Source: Acidobacteriota bacterium
Lineage (GTDB): Bacteria > Acidobacteriota > Blastocatellia > Pyrinomonadales > Pyrinomonadaceae
Length of the DNA stretch: 8,798 nt
Direction of reading: 5' to 3'
NCBI GenBank assembly: GCA_003222835.1
Contig: QHXE01000599.1
Span: 1,361 to 10,158 of the forward strand
The stretch's first letter is position 1. Every line of letters starts with the position of its first letter. Positions 1-6,641 of the stretch are shown here, in pieces. The translations under genes and the position numbers were made by a program. The notes below the pieces were generated by a model. That model searched no databases. It was given only the letters and a program-made list of their open reading frames with translations, and had not been told where the DNA came from.

Positions 1-595
1 GACTTTCATGTGAAACGGTTACTCGGCCTTGACCTGAGCAGAACGAATTGAAAGCGATCGTGCCAAATGTGCTCAGGGCATATTGGACGATGCCGAATAC
101 ACAGAGCGGAAAAAGAAGGAGATCCAAGACCAGGCCGTGTTCATTGCCGGTTACTGCTCCACCGGCGAAGGTCCCGATCATTAATCGATAAACCAGGGAC
201 GCCACGAAGGTTGAGATGATGGTCATCCCAATCGCAAATACAGTGGACCACCGCTCGGCAAGCGAGAAAGAAGCAAGGAAACCAACGATAGCCGCCAGGA
301 TTATCGCCGGACCCGCGCTTTCAGCCGGAGGCAGCGTGTAGATCATGACCGCGAGGAAGATAAGCGCGTCCGCTACGGACTTGTGGGTTTGGCTACTGCC
401 ATCAACATTGGTGACTGGAACGGTGAAGCGGCTGGAAAGAAGGGTCAACACTACCAGCAAAACGAACGGTAATAGGCCGCTCCACCCTAAAAGGGGCAGT
501 CGTATGGTCGAGACAACCGCCGCTATTAGCAGCGCCCCCCCGATTGTGGCGACGCCACTAACCAGCAGCAGACTCTTCCAGTTTGATCTTGGCAT
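1..595 (-). CDS. Multi-pass membrane protein, N-terminal part (possible sensor module of a signalling protein)
   Basis: The frame is open from an ATG at 595-593 to the left edge (198 codons) and lacks its C-terminus. An in-frame TAA lies six codons upstream, so this ATG is the first possible one; no clear Shine-Dalgarno precedes it. The translation is strongly hydrophobic, with about six likely membrane segments near residues 8-28, 35-55, 73-90, 94-112, 118-140 and 157-181. A polar stretch with the pattern SRFTVP-VTNVDG (55-66) sits between segments 2 and 3. This layout resembles the membrane sensor region that precedes GGDEF or HD-type output domains in some Acidobacteriota proteins, but that is recollection; no output domain is inside the window. 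A run of seven G at about 535-541 (C on the + strand) is a place to suspect a sequencing slip, though the frame stays open through it. The gene lies 215 nt downstream of the YyaL-like gene on the same strand and may have its own promoter. Confidence 0.72.
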   Translation of the reverse strand, partial: MPRSNWKSLLLVSGVATIGGALLIAAVVSTIRLPLLGWSGLLPFVLLVVLTLLSSRFTVPVTNVDGSSQTHKSVADALIFLAVMIYTLPPAESAGPAIILAAIVGFLASFSLAERWSTVFAIGMTIISTFVASLVYRLMIGTFAGGAVTGNEHGLVLDLLLFPLCVFGIVQYALSTFGTIAFNSFCSGQGRVTVSHES

Positions 596-810
596 TTCGA
601 TTCTGTTTCGCTCTTACAGAGATGACGCAGTTTGGAGGAGGACTCGAAGAGAAATGTTTTTGGTCAGAACGAATGTTGTCGCGCAGTTAACAACAGCCAA
701 CAACGTTGACCGCCCGTAAGAATAGCGTTTCTAGGCGGCCTGAGTCAATGGTTTTCAGAGCTGTTGTTATTTTCTAGCCGGTTTTTGAGGGTCGCGGCGC
801 AAAGGCTAGC

Positions 811-2877
811 TCAGCCTCGGGTCAATTGCTTAATCAGTTCGCCGGAGCTATGCACCGGAGTTTGACACGTATAGGCTTCGCAGACAAAAGCGGTCGGCTG
901 ATCGTTCAGGGTGTTTCGTTCGCGGAGCAAGGGAACGAAAGCGGCAGCTTCTGCCTGGGCTTCGGTGCATAAGGCAACGACCCGATTGGGAAGATAAGTT
1001 TGCCAGACTGTGCTGACGAGTTCATCCAGACGCGAGTCGGATGCGGCGCCCACAATCGCAATCTCGTGCGGCGAATCCAGATAGAAATCCAGAGCACAGA
1101 GGGCAAAGCCGAATGCCGATGGATATCTGCGAATCTGATTGGCCATCAGTCGCAGCACATCCGTAGCGCGCCGGTGATAATCCTGGTTTCCCGTGAGAAG
1201 GGCCAGCCTTAGCAACGAAAGCCCCGCGATGGAATTCCCCGAGGGAGTTGCGTTGTCGAGGAACTCTTTCGAGCGCACTATTAACTGTTCGTGGTCTTTT
1301 CCGGTGAAATAAAATCCGCCCGCGTCTTCGTCCCAAAATTGTTCGATCATCTTGTCGGCAAGCGAGACCGCAGCTTGGATCCATCTCAACTTGCCGGTCG
1401 CTTCATACAGCGATATCAAGCCATCGATGAAGCAGGCGTAGTCCTCCAGGTAACCATTTAGTTTGGCCTGGCCGTCTTTGTAAGTCCGAAGCAGGAGATC
1501 GTTCTTCTGCATTTGATCGAGAAGGAAACTCGCATTGGCTTCGGCGACCTGTCGATAGTCCGGACGGTTGAGAATGGCGGCGCCCTCGGCAAAGCTGCCC
1601 AACATTAATCCATTCCACGCCGTTAGAACTTTTTCGTCGCGACCTGGTTTGACGCGTCGCTCACGGATGTCGAAAAGCTTGCGCCGGCCGGCATCGATGA
1701 TCTTACTCAATTCCTCGACTGAAACACCGAGTCGCTTCGCAGTGTCTTCCAGCGATGACCCAACGTGCAGGATATTCTTAGCTTCAAAATTTCCGCGCTC
1801 GGTGACGTCGAAGTATTCGCAAAACAGATTGCCATTATGCTCGCCCAACGCGTCGACGATTTCCTGCCGCGACCAGACGAAGAATTTCCCTTCGACGCCT
1901 TCGGAGTCCGCGTCCTGACTCGAATAAAAGCCGCCGGCGGCATCCGTCATCTCGCGGACCACATAATCAAGCGTCTCTTGGGCGATGCGGCGCGCAAAAT
2001 CGTCCTTTGTCACCTGAAAGAGATGCAGATATAAACGCGTCAGGAGCGCATTGTCATAGAGCATCTTCTCGAAATGCGGCACCAGCCATTGCGCGTCTAC
2101 CGAGTAACGATGAAACCCGCCTCCGAGCTGATCGTACATCCCACCTTCGGCCATCTGGCGGCACGTGTGCTGGACCATTTCCAGCGCCTCGCTTGAATTC
2201 CGGCGATGATAAGTGTGGAGAAAGAACTCGAGCGTCATAGATGGGGGAAATTTAGGCGCGCCACCAAAGCCCCCATGCACACGATCGTAATTCGCAGCGA
2301 TGCGGCGATACGCACTGTCGAGAATTTCAATCGTGAGCATCTCGCGCGAAGATTCAGCGAGTCCGACTCGCCGCAGCTCGCCGAGCATCGAAGTGGCAGT
2401 ATTAGCAACCTGATCCGGTTGTGAACGATAAGCCTCAGCGACACTCATCAAGACGCGCGGAAAGCCAGCCATGTTGTAGCGATCTTCCGGGGGAAAATAA
2501 GTCCCGCCGTAAAACGGCACGCCGTCGGGTGTCAGGAACATGGTCATCGGCCAGCCACCATGCCCGGTCATCATCTGTACGGCGTTCATATATATCTGGT
2601 CGAGGTCGGGACGCTCTTCGCGATCGACTTTGATGTTCACAAAATTTTCATTCATCAGTTTCGCGATCGCTTCGTTCTCGAACGATTCGTGCTCCATGAC
2701 GTGGCACCAGTGACAGGCCGAATATCCAATGCTCAGCAGGATCGGCTTATTTTCGGCGTGAGCCTTCGCCAGCGTTTCCTCACTCCAGGGATGCCAATCG
2801 ACGGGATTATGCGCGTGCTGAAGCAGGTAGGGGCTGGTCTCGTCAATGAGGGCGTTTGTGTATTTATGATCTTTCAC
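811..2877 (-). CDS. Thioredoxin domain-containing protein, YyaL/SSP411 (spermatogenesis-associated protein 20) family
   Basis: This 688-residue protein matches the YyaL/SSP411 family in length and layout. An N-terminal thioredoxin-like domain (about 1-165) carries the redox motif CHWC (C55-C58), the family signature around HNPVDW (23-28), and GGWP (107-110) with the usual cis-proline. The rest (about 185-688) is an alpha/alpha-barrel-like region with conserved blocks [10 protein letters not shown] (202-211), GGGFHRY (252-258), [10 protein letters not shown] (268-277), SSQDADSEG (319-327) and TAWNGLM (419-425), related in fold to sugar epimerases and glycosidases. The true substrate of the family is not settled; a cytosolic redox or carbohydrate-linked role is usually proposed. 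No signal peptide is visible. An open frame continues upstream to 3303, but that part overlaps the preceding gene in another frame. The GTG at 2877 fits the family N-terminus ([18 protein letters not shown]) and has AAAGG 8 nt upstream. It is the third gene of the operon, 28 nt after the TPR-like gene. Confidence 0.93.
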   Translation of the reverse strand: MKDHKYTNALIDETSPYLLQHAHNPVDWHPWSEETLAKAHAENKPILLSIGYSACHWCHVMEHESFENEAIAKLMNENFVNIKVDREERPDLDQIYMNAVQMMTGHGGWPMTMFLTPDGVPFYGGTYFPPEDRYNMAGFPRVLMSVAEAYRSQPDQVANTATSMLGELRRVGLAESSREMLTIEILDSAYRRIAANYDRVHGGFGGAPKFPPSMTLEFFLHTYHRRNSSEALEMVQHTCRQMAEGGMYDQLGGGFHRYSVDAQWLVPHFEKMLYDNALLTRLYLHLFQVTKDDFARRIAQETLDYVVREMTDAAGGFYSSQDADSEGVEGKFFVWSRQEIVDALGEHNGNLFCEYFDVTERGNFEAKNILHVGSSLEDTAKRLGVSVEELSKIIDAGRRKLFDIRERRVKPGRDEKVLTAWNGLMLGSFAEGAAILNRPDYRQVAEANASFLLDQMQKNDLLLRTYKDGQAKLNGYLEDYACFIDGLISLYEATGKLRWIQAAVSLADKMIEQFWDEDAGGFYFTGKDHEQLIVRSKEFLDNATPSGNSIAGLSLLRLALLTGNQDYHRRATDVLRLMANQIRRYPSAFGFALCALDFYLDSPHEIAIVGAASDSRLDELVSTVWQTYLPNRVVALCTEAQAEAAAFVPLLRERNTLNDQPTAFVCEAYTCQTPVHSSGELIKQLTRG

Positions 2878-2885
2878 TCGGGTCG

Positions 2886-2890
2886 CCTTT
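2886..2890 (-). promoter_or_regulatory. Ribosome binding site deciding the GTG start of the YyaL-like gene
   Basis: AAAGG on the minus strand lies 8 nt before the GTG at 2877-2875, in the 28-nt gap after the upstream gene's stop. It supports a GTG start rather than any of the upstream in-frame ATGs, which lie inside the neighbouring coding region. Confidence 0.6.
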
Positions 2891-2905
2891 CGGAACGCAG
2901 ACAGA

Positions 2906-5188
2906 TCAGCCTTTGAACCAATACTTCGTTTCCTTGGCCCAGGCGCTGTTAGGATATCGCTGATGTAACAAATCGAAAGCCGCTTTGGACCAACGTCCGG
3001 TATCTTTGTCGGTGCAGCCGTAGCGAGTCGCCTTAACTGCCAGATGAAGCGCTTCCGGCGCGCGCCTATCTGCGGGGTTCTTCTCGGTCCATTCGACGGC
3101 GACGCGACAGAGGTAGTTCGGGGCGGCGCCCAACGCTTGGAGCGAAGCGTACTGTCTCGATGCCAGACTCTGCGATGGTTTGAGAAACTCAGGCGGCACC
3201 ACCGGCTTCGCTTTGGTCTCTGCTTGGCCTTCGCCTTCGGACGGCGCGCCGGATCGTGATGACGGCGGTTCGGCACACCACCAATTATCGCGATAGCTGT
3301 CAATTTCGTTTATCGGCGAGGTGCGTCCAATGCCGTAAGAGACGTGAGGCCTCAGTCCTGGAAACTTCAGTGAGAGGTAAGCGGCGGCAAAGCGCCGAGC
3401 GTCGGCCGTAGCTGCGATTTGATATGCAGCCAAAAACTCTTTCAACTCAGGATGCATCTCCTGTAAAAGTGATGCGGCTTGCGCCGCTGTCTCGCGATCG
3501 TCGATGAGCGCGGCGCGGACGAAAGCCGCTTGAGTCACATCTCGTCGTAGATTGGGAGCGAGGATCCGGCTCCGCGCGGCGTCCCGAATCACGCTCATCG
3601 GCATTGCCTTGTTAAAGACGTTCGCGGCATCCTGATCAAAAAACAACTCACCGCCCTTGGTATTTTCCTTAGTCTCGATCTCCTCTTCAGGAATTTCGCG
3701 ACCGTCGCTGTCATCGCTGAAGCCGGCGGGCTTGCGTTGCGCCGTTTGTAGAAATTCTTCGAGGTTCCGAGCCAGAGTCATTCTTTGCGCCAGCAGGAGA
3801 TTCAACGCCGAGGCCGGAAGGTTTTGACGATCGTTGGCGAGATCGCGATCGAGTGCGGCGCGAGCTTCGTCGACTCTTTTAGCTTCCATCAATAAACGAA
3901 CGCTGTGGAAGGCGACTGAAGCGAAAGCGGGAGATCGATGATCGACTCGCGCCGCCGCGCTCAAGAGAGCGTCACTTTGTTGTCCGGTCGCGGTGGCTTT
4001 CGAGATTGCCGCGAGCAACCATGGCAACGCGCGAGTTTTCTGCCATTGGCCCAATGAATAATTCGCGGCTGCGGCGGATTGATCCTGAAAGGTAAGAATC
4101 CAGTCGCTCAATTCGTCGGCCCTCACTTCCGTCGGGAGCTTTTGCTTGTCTACTTTTTCGTCATCGCCCACAAACTTATCCAGCAGAACGGTGTAATCCC
4201 AAACGGCCTGCTTGAAATCTGCTCTGCCGTCTTTAGCGATGATCGCGTGCGCCAATTCGTGAAGAGTTTCTGCCGGGCGCAGACGCAAATGAACAAGATT
4301 CAAAAGGCGAGCGGCTGCCTGGTGGGACGAAGCGAGCGATTTGTCTTTGAGAATGGCATTCAGTCGAGTCTCAGCTTCGGTTAACGGAGCCACGCGTTCC
4401 TCATCCTTGTCTGCAAAGCTTCCTTTGCGCAGCAGCGAGCGCGCGGCCAGATACGGGGCGTTGTCGTGCCACGGAGAAGAACGATCGCGGGCAATCGCGT
4501 CAAACTGTTGTCGCGCTTCATCGAAGTTACCAGCGTAGAAATTAGCTGCCGCGATTTGGTAGGCGCGATCGGCGCGAATTAGCGCATCTTGATCAGGTCG
4601 GGCGCTGTCGGGTACCTGCCGACCATCCCGGCAATTCGAGAAGACAGTATCTTGCGCGGCAATCCAATCTCGTACTTGAGCGCTATCGGCGCCGAATCGT
4701 TTTATTCGTTCATTCAGAGTCGCGACGGCGTTGTCGAAGGCGTCCTCCTGACAATTAAGAAAGCTTTCGTACTCATGGGGCTTCTCGCGATTGCGAAACG
4801 CACGAATCTCCGCTGAAGCTGCAAGTACGGGCACCTTGCTCCGGGCATCGAGCCACTTCTTAATCCAAGCTGAATCATCTAATTCACCGCTGTAGTTCAG
4901 GCGTGCATCCCAGAGGGCTTTGATGGCACTTGCTTCGTTGGGGCTGAAACCGGCTCCGCTCAAATTCCGATATGCGGCGACCAGGTACGAACGCGCCCAG
5001 CTTGGTTCCACGACTCCGAGTTTGCCCGCCGCGAATTGCTCGAGTGGAAAGTCCGGATGCTTGCTATAAACGAAGATCGCGTCGGTAAAAAACGGACCGC
5101 ACGCCTGAGTTGAATGTGGAAGCAGGAAAGAAACAAACCCGATCAATGCGAGAAAAGCGATTATCCTCCGGGGAAACCTTGCAATCAT
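2906..5188 (-). CDS. Exported TPR-like repeat protein with Cys-Gly-Pro-Phe-Phe N-terminus, function unknown
   Basis: This is a 760-residue protein. An N-terminal basic patch (RFPRR, 4-8) and hydrophobic segment (about 9-24) form a signal peptide ending near STQA-C30. The Cys could be a lipid anchor, but T at -3 makes a poor lipobox, so ordinary cleavage is equally possible. CGPFF (30-34) then begins the mature part. The remainder is mostly helical with TPR-like pairs, for example [19 protein letters not shown] (209-227) and repeats near 245-300 and 420-450. An acidic linker lies at about 492-515 and a low-complexity Pro/Ser/Glu linker at 640-666. The C-terminus ([17 protein letters not shown], 709-725; [11 protein letters not shown], 748-758) again looks TPR-like. 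I know similar proteins only as uncharacterised. The start at 5188 is preferred over 5230 because GGAG lies 8 nt upstream and the signal peptide then begins correctly. It overlaps the DUF3142 gene by ATGA, implying coupled translation and probably a shared envelope role. Confidence 0.85.
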   Translation of the reverse strand: MIARFPRRIIAFLALIGFVSFLLPHSTQACGPFFTDAIFVYSKHPDFPLEQFAAGKLGVVEPSWARSYLVAAYRNLSGAGFSPNEASAIKALWDARLNYSGELDDSAWIKKWLDARSKVPVLAASAEIRAFRNREKPHEYESFLNCQEDAFDNAVATLNERIKRFGADSAQVRDWIAAQDTVFSNCRDGRQVPDSARPDQDALIRADRAYQIAAANFYAGNFDEARQQFDAIARDRSSPWHDNAPYLAARSLLRKGSFADKDEERVAPLTEAETRLNAILKDKSLASSHQAAARLLNLVHLRLRPAETLHELAHAIIAKDGRADFKQAVWDYTVLLDKFVGDDEKVDKQKLPTEVRADELSDWILTFQDQSAAAANYSLGQWQKTRALPWLLAAISKATATGQQSDALLSAAARVDHRSPAFASVAFHSVRLLMEAKRVDEARAALDRDLANDRQNLPASALNLLLAQRMTLARNLEEFLQTAQRKPAGFSDDSDGREIPEEEIETKENTKGGELFFDQDAANVFNKAMPMSVIRDAARSRILAPNLRRDVTQAAFVRAALIDDRETAAQAASLLQEMHPELKEFLAAYQIAATADARRFAAAYLSLKFPGLRPHVSYGIGRTSPINEIDSYRDNWWCAEPPSSRSGAPSEGEGQAETKAKPVVPPEFLKPSQSLASRQYASLQALGAAPNYLCRVAVEWTEKNPADRRAPEALHLAVKATRYGCTDKDTGRWSKAAFDLLHQRYPNSAWAKETKYWFKG

Positions 5189-5991
5189 TTTCTTGACTCC
5201 ATAATTGAGCGGACCGAACTCGCGGTCCACGGGTCAGGGCTAAAAACGTAGAGCCGCCGCGACGAAGAAAGGTTTTGGCGCGGCTCATCTGTGGAGATAC
5301 CAACGCTGTGGCGACACAACGGGGAAGTAAAATCCTCGCCGCCATCCAGGCGGTTGGCAATTTCCTTTCCGTCAGCGGCCATCCGAAACAACATTGGCAC
5401 GGCTTCGTCGATCGGCAAATCTGAAAGCCAGTCGTCGTCCATGCACCATGAAGCAAGTGCGGTGATCGACAAACCTACGCGCTTCGGCAAGTGGCGTCGG
5501 ACGGCCATAATTACTTCACGATAGAAAGCCCGTTCAGAGTGTGTCGCGTCAAAGTCGATCTGAATGCTGGCGACGTTCGGCAGCGACGCCATCTCTGTGA
5601 TCGCGACCACTAATTTGCTGCCCTGTTCGTTCGAGAGTTCAGGTTTCTTGACCGCATCCGATTCAACGCGGGCGACGGCAACGACGGTCACTCCTTCCGG
5701 CAGTTTCAAAGGTTGAAGCCGTGGTCGCGTAAAAACGTCATTGCCTTGCAGGTGAATTGTGCGCGCCAGAAATGCCACGGCGATTCGATTACGATCTATG
5801 AAGGTCAGATCGGTCGGCCGCTCCCAGGCCCAGAGGATCAATGACGGGTGTTTGTTCGAAGACGCAGCGAGTTTGTTTGACCTGTGTTCTCTGAAAAAGG
5901 ATCGACTCGTGACGCCGAAAGTGATCGAACCGAGCACCAGAGTTGCGGCAATGAAGGCAGTAATGTTTTTGGTCGAAAATGCAGTCTTCAT
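5185..5991 (-). CDS. DUF3142 domain-containing exported protein
   Basis: This 268-residue protein has a hydrophobic segment at about 10-28 (ITAFIAATLVLGSITFG), which acts as a signal peptide or membrane anchor. The remainder matches what I recall of DUF3142: LWAWERP (53-59), VAFLARTI (72-79), RPRLQPL (89-95), IQIDFDA (143-149) followed by SERAFY (152-157), LSITALASWC (174-183), DEAVPMLFRM (195-204) and CRHSVGISTDEP (226-237). Alternating short beta strands and helices with an acidic IDFD strand end suggest a TIM-barrel-like, glycosidase-like fold; this is inference, and no activity is established for the family to my knowledge. The ATG at 5991 is the first after an in-frame TAG about 9 codons upstream; no clear Shine-Dalgarno is present. 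It is the first gene of the minus-strand operon and overlaps the TPR-like gene by 4 nt, so the two products probably act together outside the cytoplasmic membrane. Confidence 0.85.
   Translation of the reverse strand: MKTAFSTKNITAFIAATLVLGSITFGVTSRSFFREHRSNKLAASSNKHPSLILWAWERPTDLTFIDRNRIAVAFLARTIHLQGNDVFTRPRLQPLKLPEGVTVVAVARVESDAVKKPELSNEQGSKLVVAITEMASLPNVASIQIDFDATHSERAFYREVIMAVRRHLPKRVGLSITALASWCMDDDWLSDLPIDEAVPMLFRMAADGKEIANRLDGGEDFTSPLCRHSVGISTDEPRQNLSSSRRLYVFSPDPWTASSVRSIMESRK
5197..5200 (-). promoter_or_regulatory. Shine-Dalgarno of the TPR-like gene, inside the DUF3142 coding end
   Basis: GGAG on the minus strand sits 8 nt before the ATG at 5188-5186. It lies within the last codons of the DUF3142 gene, whose TGA (5187-5185) overlaps that ATG. 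The arrangement is typical of translational coupling and fixes the start of the downstream gene. Confidence 0.7.
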
Positions 5992-6055
5992 GAAGCAACG
6001 CGGATTCGAGACATGATACTATACGACCCATAGAACATATAAACCGTATTTCACC
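5992..6055. promoter_or_regulatory. Divergent intergenic region, presumed to hold promoters for both directions
   Basis: Only 64 nt separate the divergent starts of the DUF3142 gene (minus) and the four-helix gene (plus). The segment is AT-rich compared with its surroundings and contains TATA-type words (TATAGT on the minus strand, ATATAAAC on the plus) that could be -10 elements, but I see no convincing -35 partner for either. Most of it is taken up by a 9-nt repeat array, so promoter elements and repeat overlap. Position supports a promoter role; the exact sites are not supported. Confidence 0.35.
6015..6050 (-). repeat. 9-nt degenerate tandem array, copy 1 (inverted), upstream of the four-helix gene
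   Basis: Read on the minus strand, this is four 9-nt units: a first unit beginning AATA (AATACGGTT, 6050-6042), then three beginning TAT (for example TATGGGTCG, 6032-6024). The order AATA-unit then TAT-units is the same as in the copies at 6410-6445 and 6606-6641, which lie on the plus strand. The individual units are degenerate, so the orientation call rests on the overall pattern. Confidence 0.55.
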
Positions 6056-6610
6056 ATGAACAGCAGCCTCATTCCCCCGCATGGCGGTTACCGCGAACTC
6101 AAATCATTTCAGCACGCCGAACTGGTCTATGATTGCACGGTAAAGTTCTGCGATCGGTTCATCGATCCTCGATCTCGAACTCACGATCAGATGGTGCAAG
6201 CTGCGCGCAGCGGGCGTCAGAACATTGCCGAGGGCAGCCAGGCTTCCGGCACTTCGAAGAAATTCGAGTTGAAGCTGGTAAGTGTCGCACGGGCCAGCCT
6301 TGAAGAGCTGTTGTTGGATTATGAGGACTTTCTTCGCCAACGCGGCCTGACATTGTGGGGAAAGGATCATCCGACGGCGCAAGTCATTCGCAGCCTGGCT
6401 TACGAAACAAATAGGTCGTATTCGACTTATTCGCCCTATATTGAAAAGTCCCCGCCTGAAGTAGCCGCAAACACTATTATCTGTCTGATCCATCAGACAA
6501 ATTACCTTCTCGATCAACAACTGCGACAGCTTGAAAAAGCGTTTCTCCAGGAGGGCGGTTTCACTGAACGCCTTTACAGAGCACGAACCACCGCGAGGAG
6601 AAAAGAATAG
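6056..6610 (+). CDS. Four-helix-bundle suffix domain protein (23S rRNA intervening-sequence protein superfamily)
   Basis: This 184-residue protein belongs to the small four-helix-bundle superfamily of 23S rRNA intervening-sequence proteins and the Avd accessory protein. It is of the 'suffix' subtype, recognised from LIPPHGGYRELKSF (5-18), SRTHDQMVQAARSGRQNIAEGS (40-61), TSKKFELKLVSVARASLEEL (66-85), DYEDFLR (88-94) and the closing CLIHQTNYLLDQQLRQLEK (143-161). The molecular role of the subtype is unknown; basic helices suggest nucleic acid or protein binding, which is inference. Residues 120-128 (RSYSTYSPY) have Tyr every third position because they are encoded by a 9-nt tandem repeat. The ATG at 6056 fits the family N-terminus, but no Shine-Dalgarno precedes it. 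No rRNA gene, reverse transcriptase or variable repeat lies in the window, so neither classical context applies. The stop (TAG, 6608-6610) is followed in the same frame by the ETF-QO gene 30 nt later. Confidence 0.88.
   Translation: MNSSLIPPHGGYRELKSFQHAELVYDCTVKFCDRFIDPRSRTHDQMVQAARSGRQNIAEGSQASGTSKKFELKLVSVARASLEELLLDYEDFLRQRGLTLWGKDHPTAQVIRSLAYETNRSYSTYSPYIEKSPPEVAANTIICLIHQTNYLLDQQLRQLEKAFLQEGGFTERLYRARTTARRKE
6410..6445 (+). repeat. 9-nt degenerate tandem array, copy 2, inside the four-helix gene
   Basis: Four units of 9 nt: an AATA unit (AATAGGTCG, 6410-6418), two clear TAT units (TATTCGACT at 6419, TATTCGCCC at 6428) and a weaker last unit at 6437. The period is a multiple of three, so the coding frame is preserved and gives Tyr at residues 122, 125 and 128. 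It matches the array at 6606-6641 unit by unit. Confidence 0.65.
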
Positions 6611-6641
6611 GACCTATCTGACTTATTCGACCTATTGCTTA
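6606..6641 (+). repeat. 9-nt degenerate tandem array, copy 3, spanning the four-helix stop and the ETF-QO start
   Basis: Four units of 9 nt: AATAGGACC (6606-6614, containing the TAG stop), TATCTGACT (6615), TATTCGACC (6624) and a weaker unit at 6633 that runs into the A of the ETF-QO ATG. It occupies the whole 30-nt gap where a ribosome binding site would be expected, and none is recognisable there. Confidence 0.65.

Noticed and set aside
345..719. Plus-strand open frame of 124 codons opposite the membrane gene
   Set aside because: Composition is Arg/Thr-rich without recognisable features, and the minus strand encodes a coherent membrane protein here.
688..769. 10-bp inverted repeat TAACAACAGC / GCTGTTGTTA in the 215-nt gap before the membrane gene
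   Set aside because: The match is perfect, but the 62-nt spacing and simple AAC-rich composition make it weak; no operator or terminator can be argued from it.
775..814. CTAGCC...GGCTAG stem after the YyaL-like stop as a terminator
   Set aside because: The 6-bp stem has a loop of over 20 nt, and on the minus strand it is followed by A-rich rather than T-rich sequence.
2878..3303. N-terminal extension of the YyaL-like frame up to an ATG at 3303
   Set aside because: The extra 142 residues are Arg- and Pro-rich with no family similarity and overlap the TPR-like gene; the GTG at 2877 has a suitable Shine-Dalgarno and the family N-terminus.
5189..5230. Upstream ATG at 5230 for the TPR-like protein
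   Set aside because: It would put 14 polar residues before the signal peptide; the ATG at 5188 has GGAG at 8 nt and overlaps the previous stop.
6056..6610. Four-helix protein as Avd of a diversity-generating retroelement
   Set aside because: No reverse transcriptase, template repeat or variable target gene lies in the window, and the suffix subtype differs from Avd.
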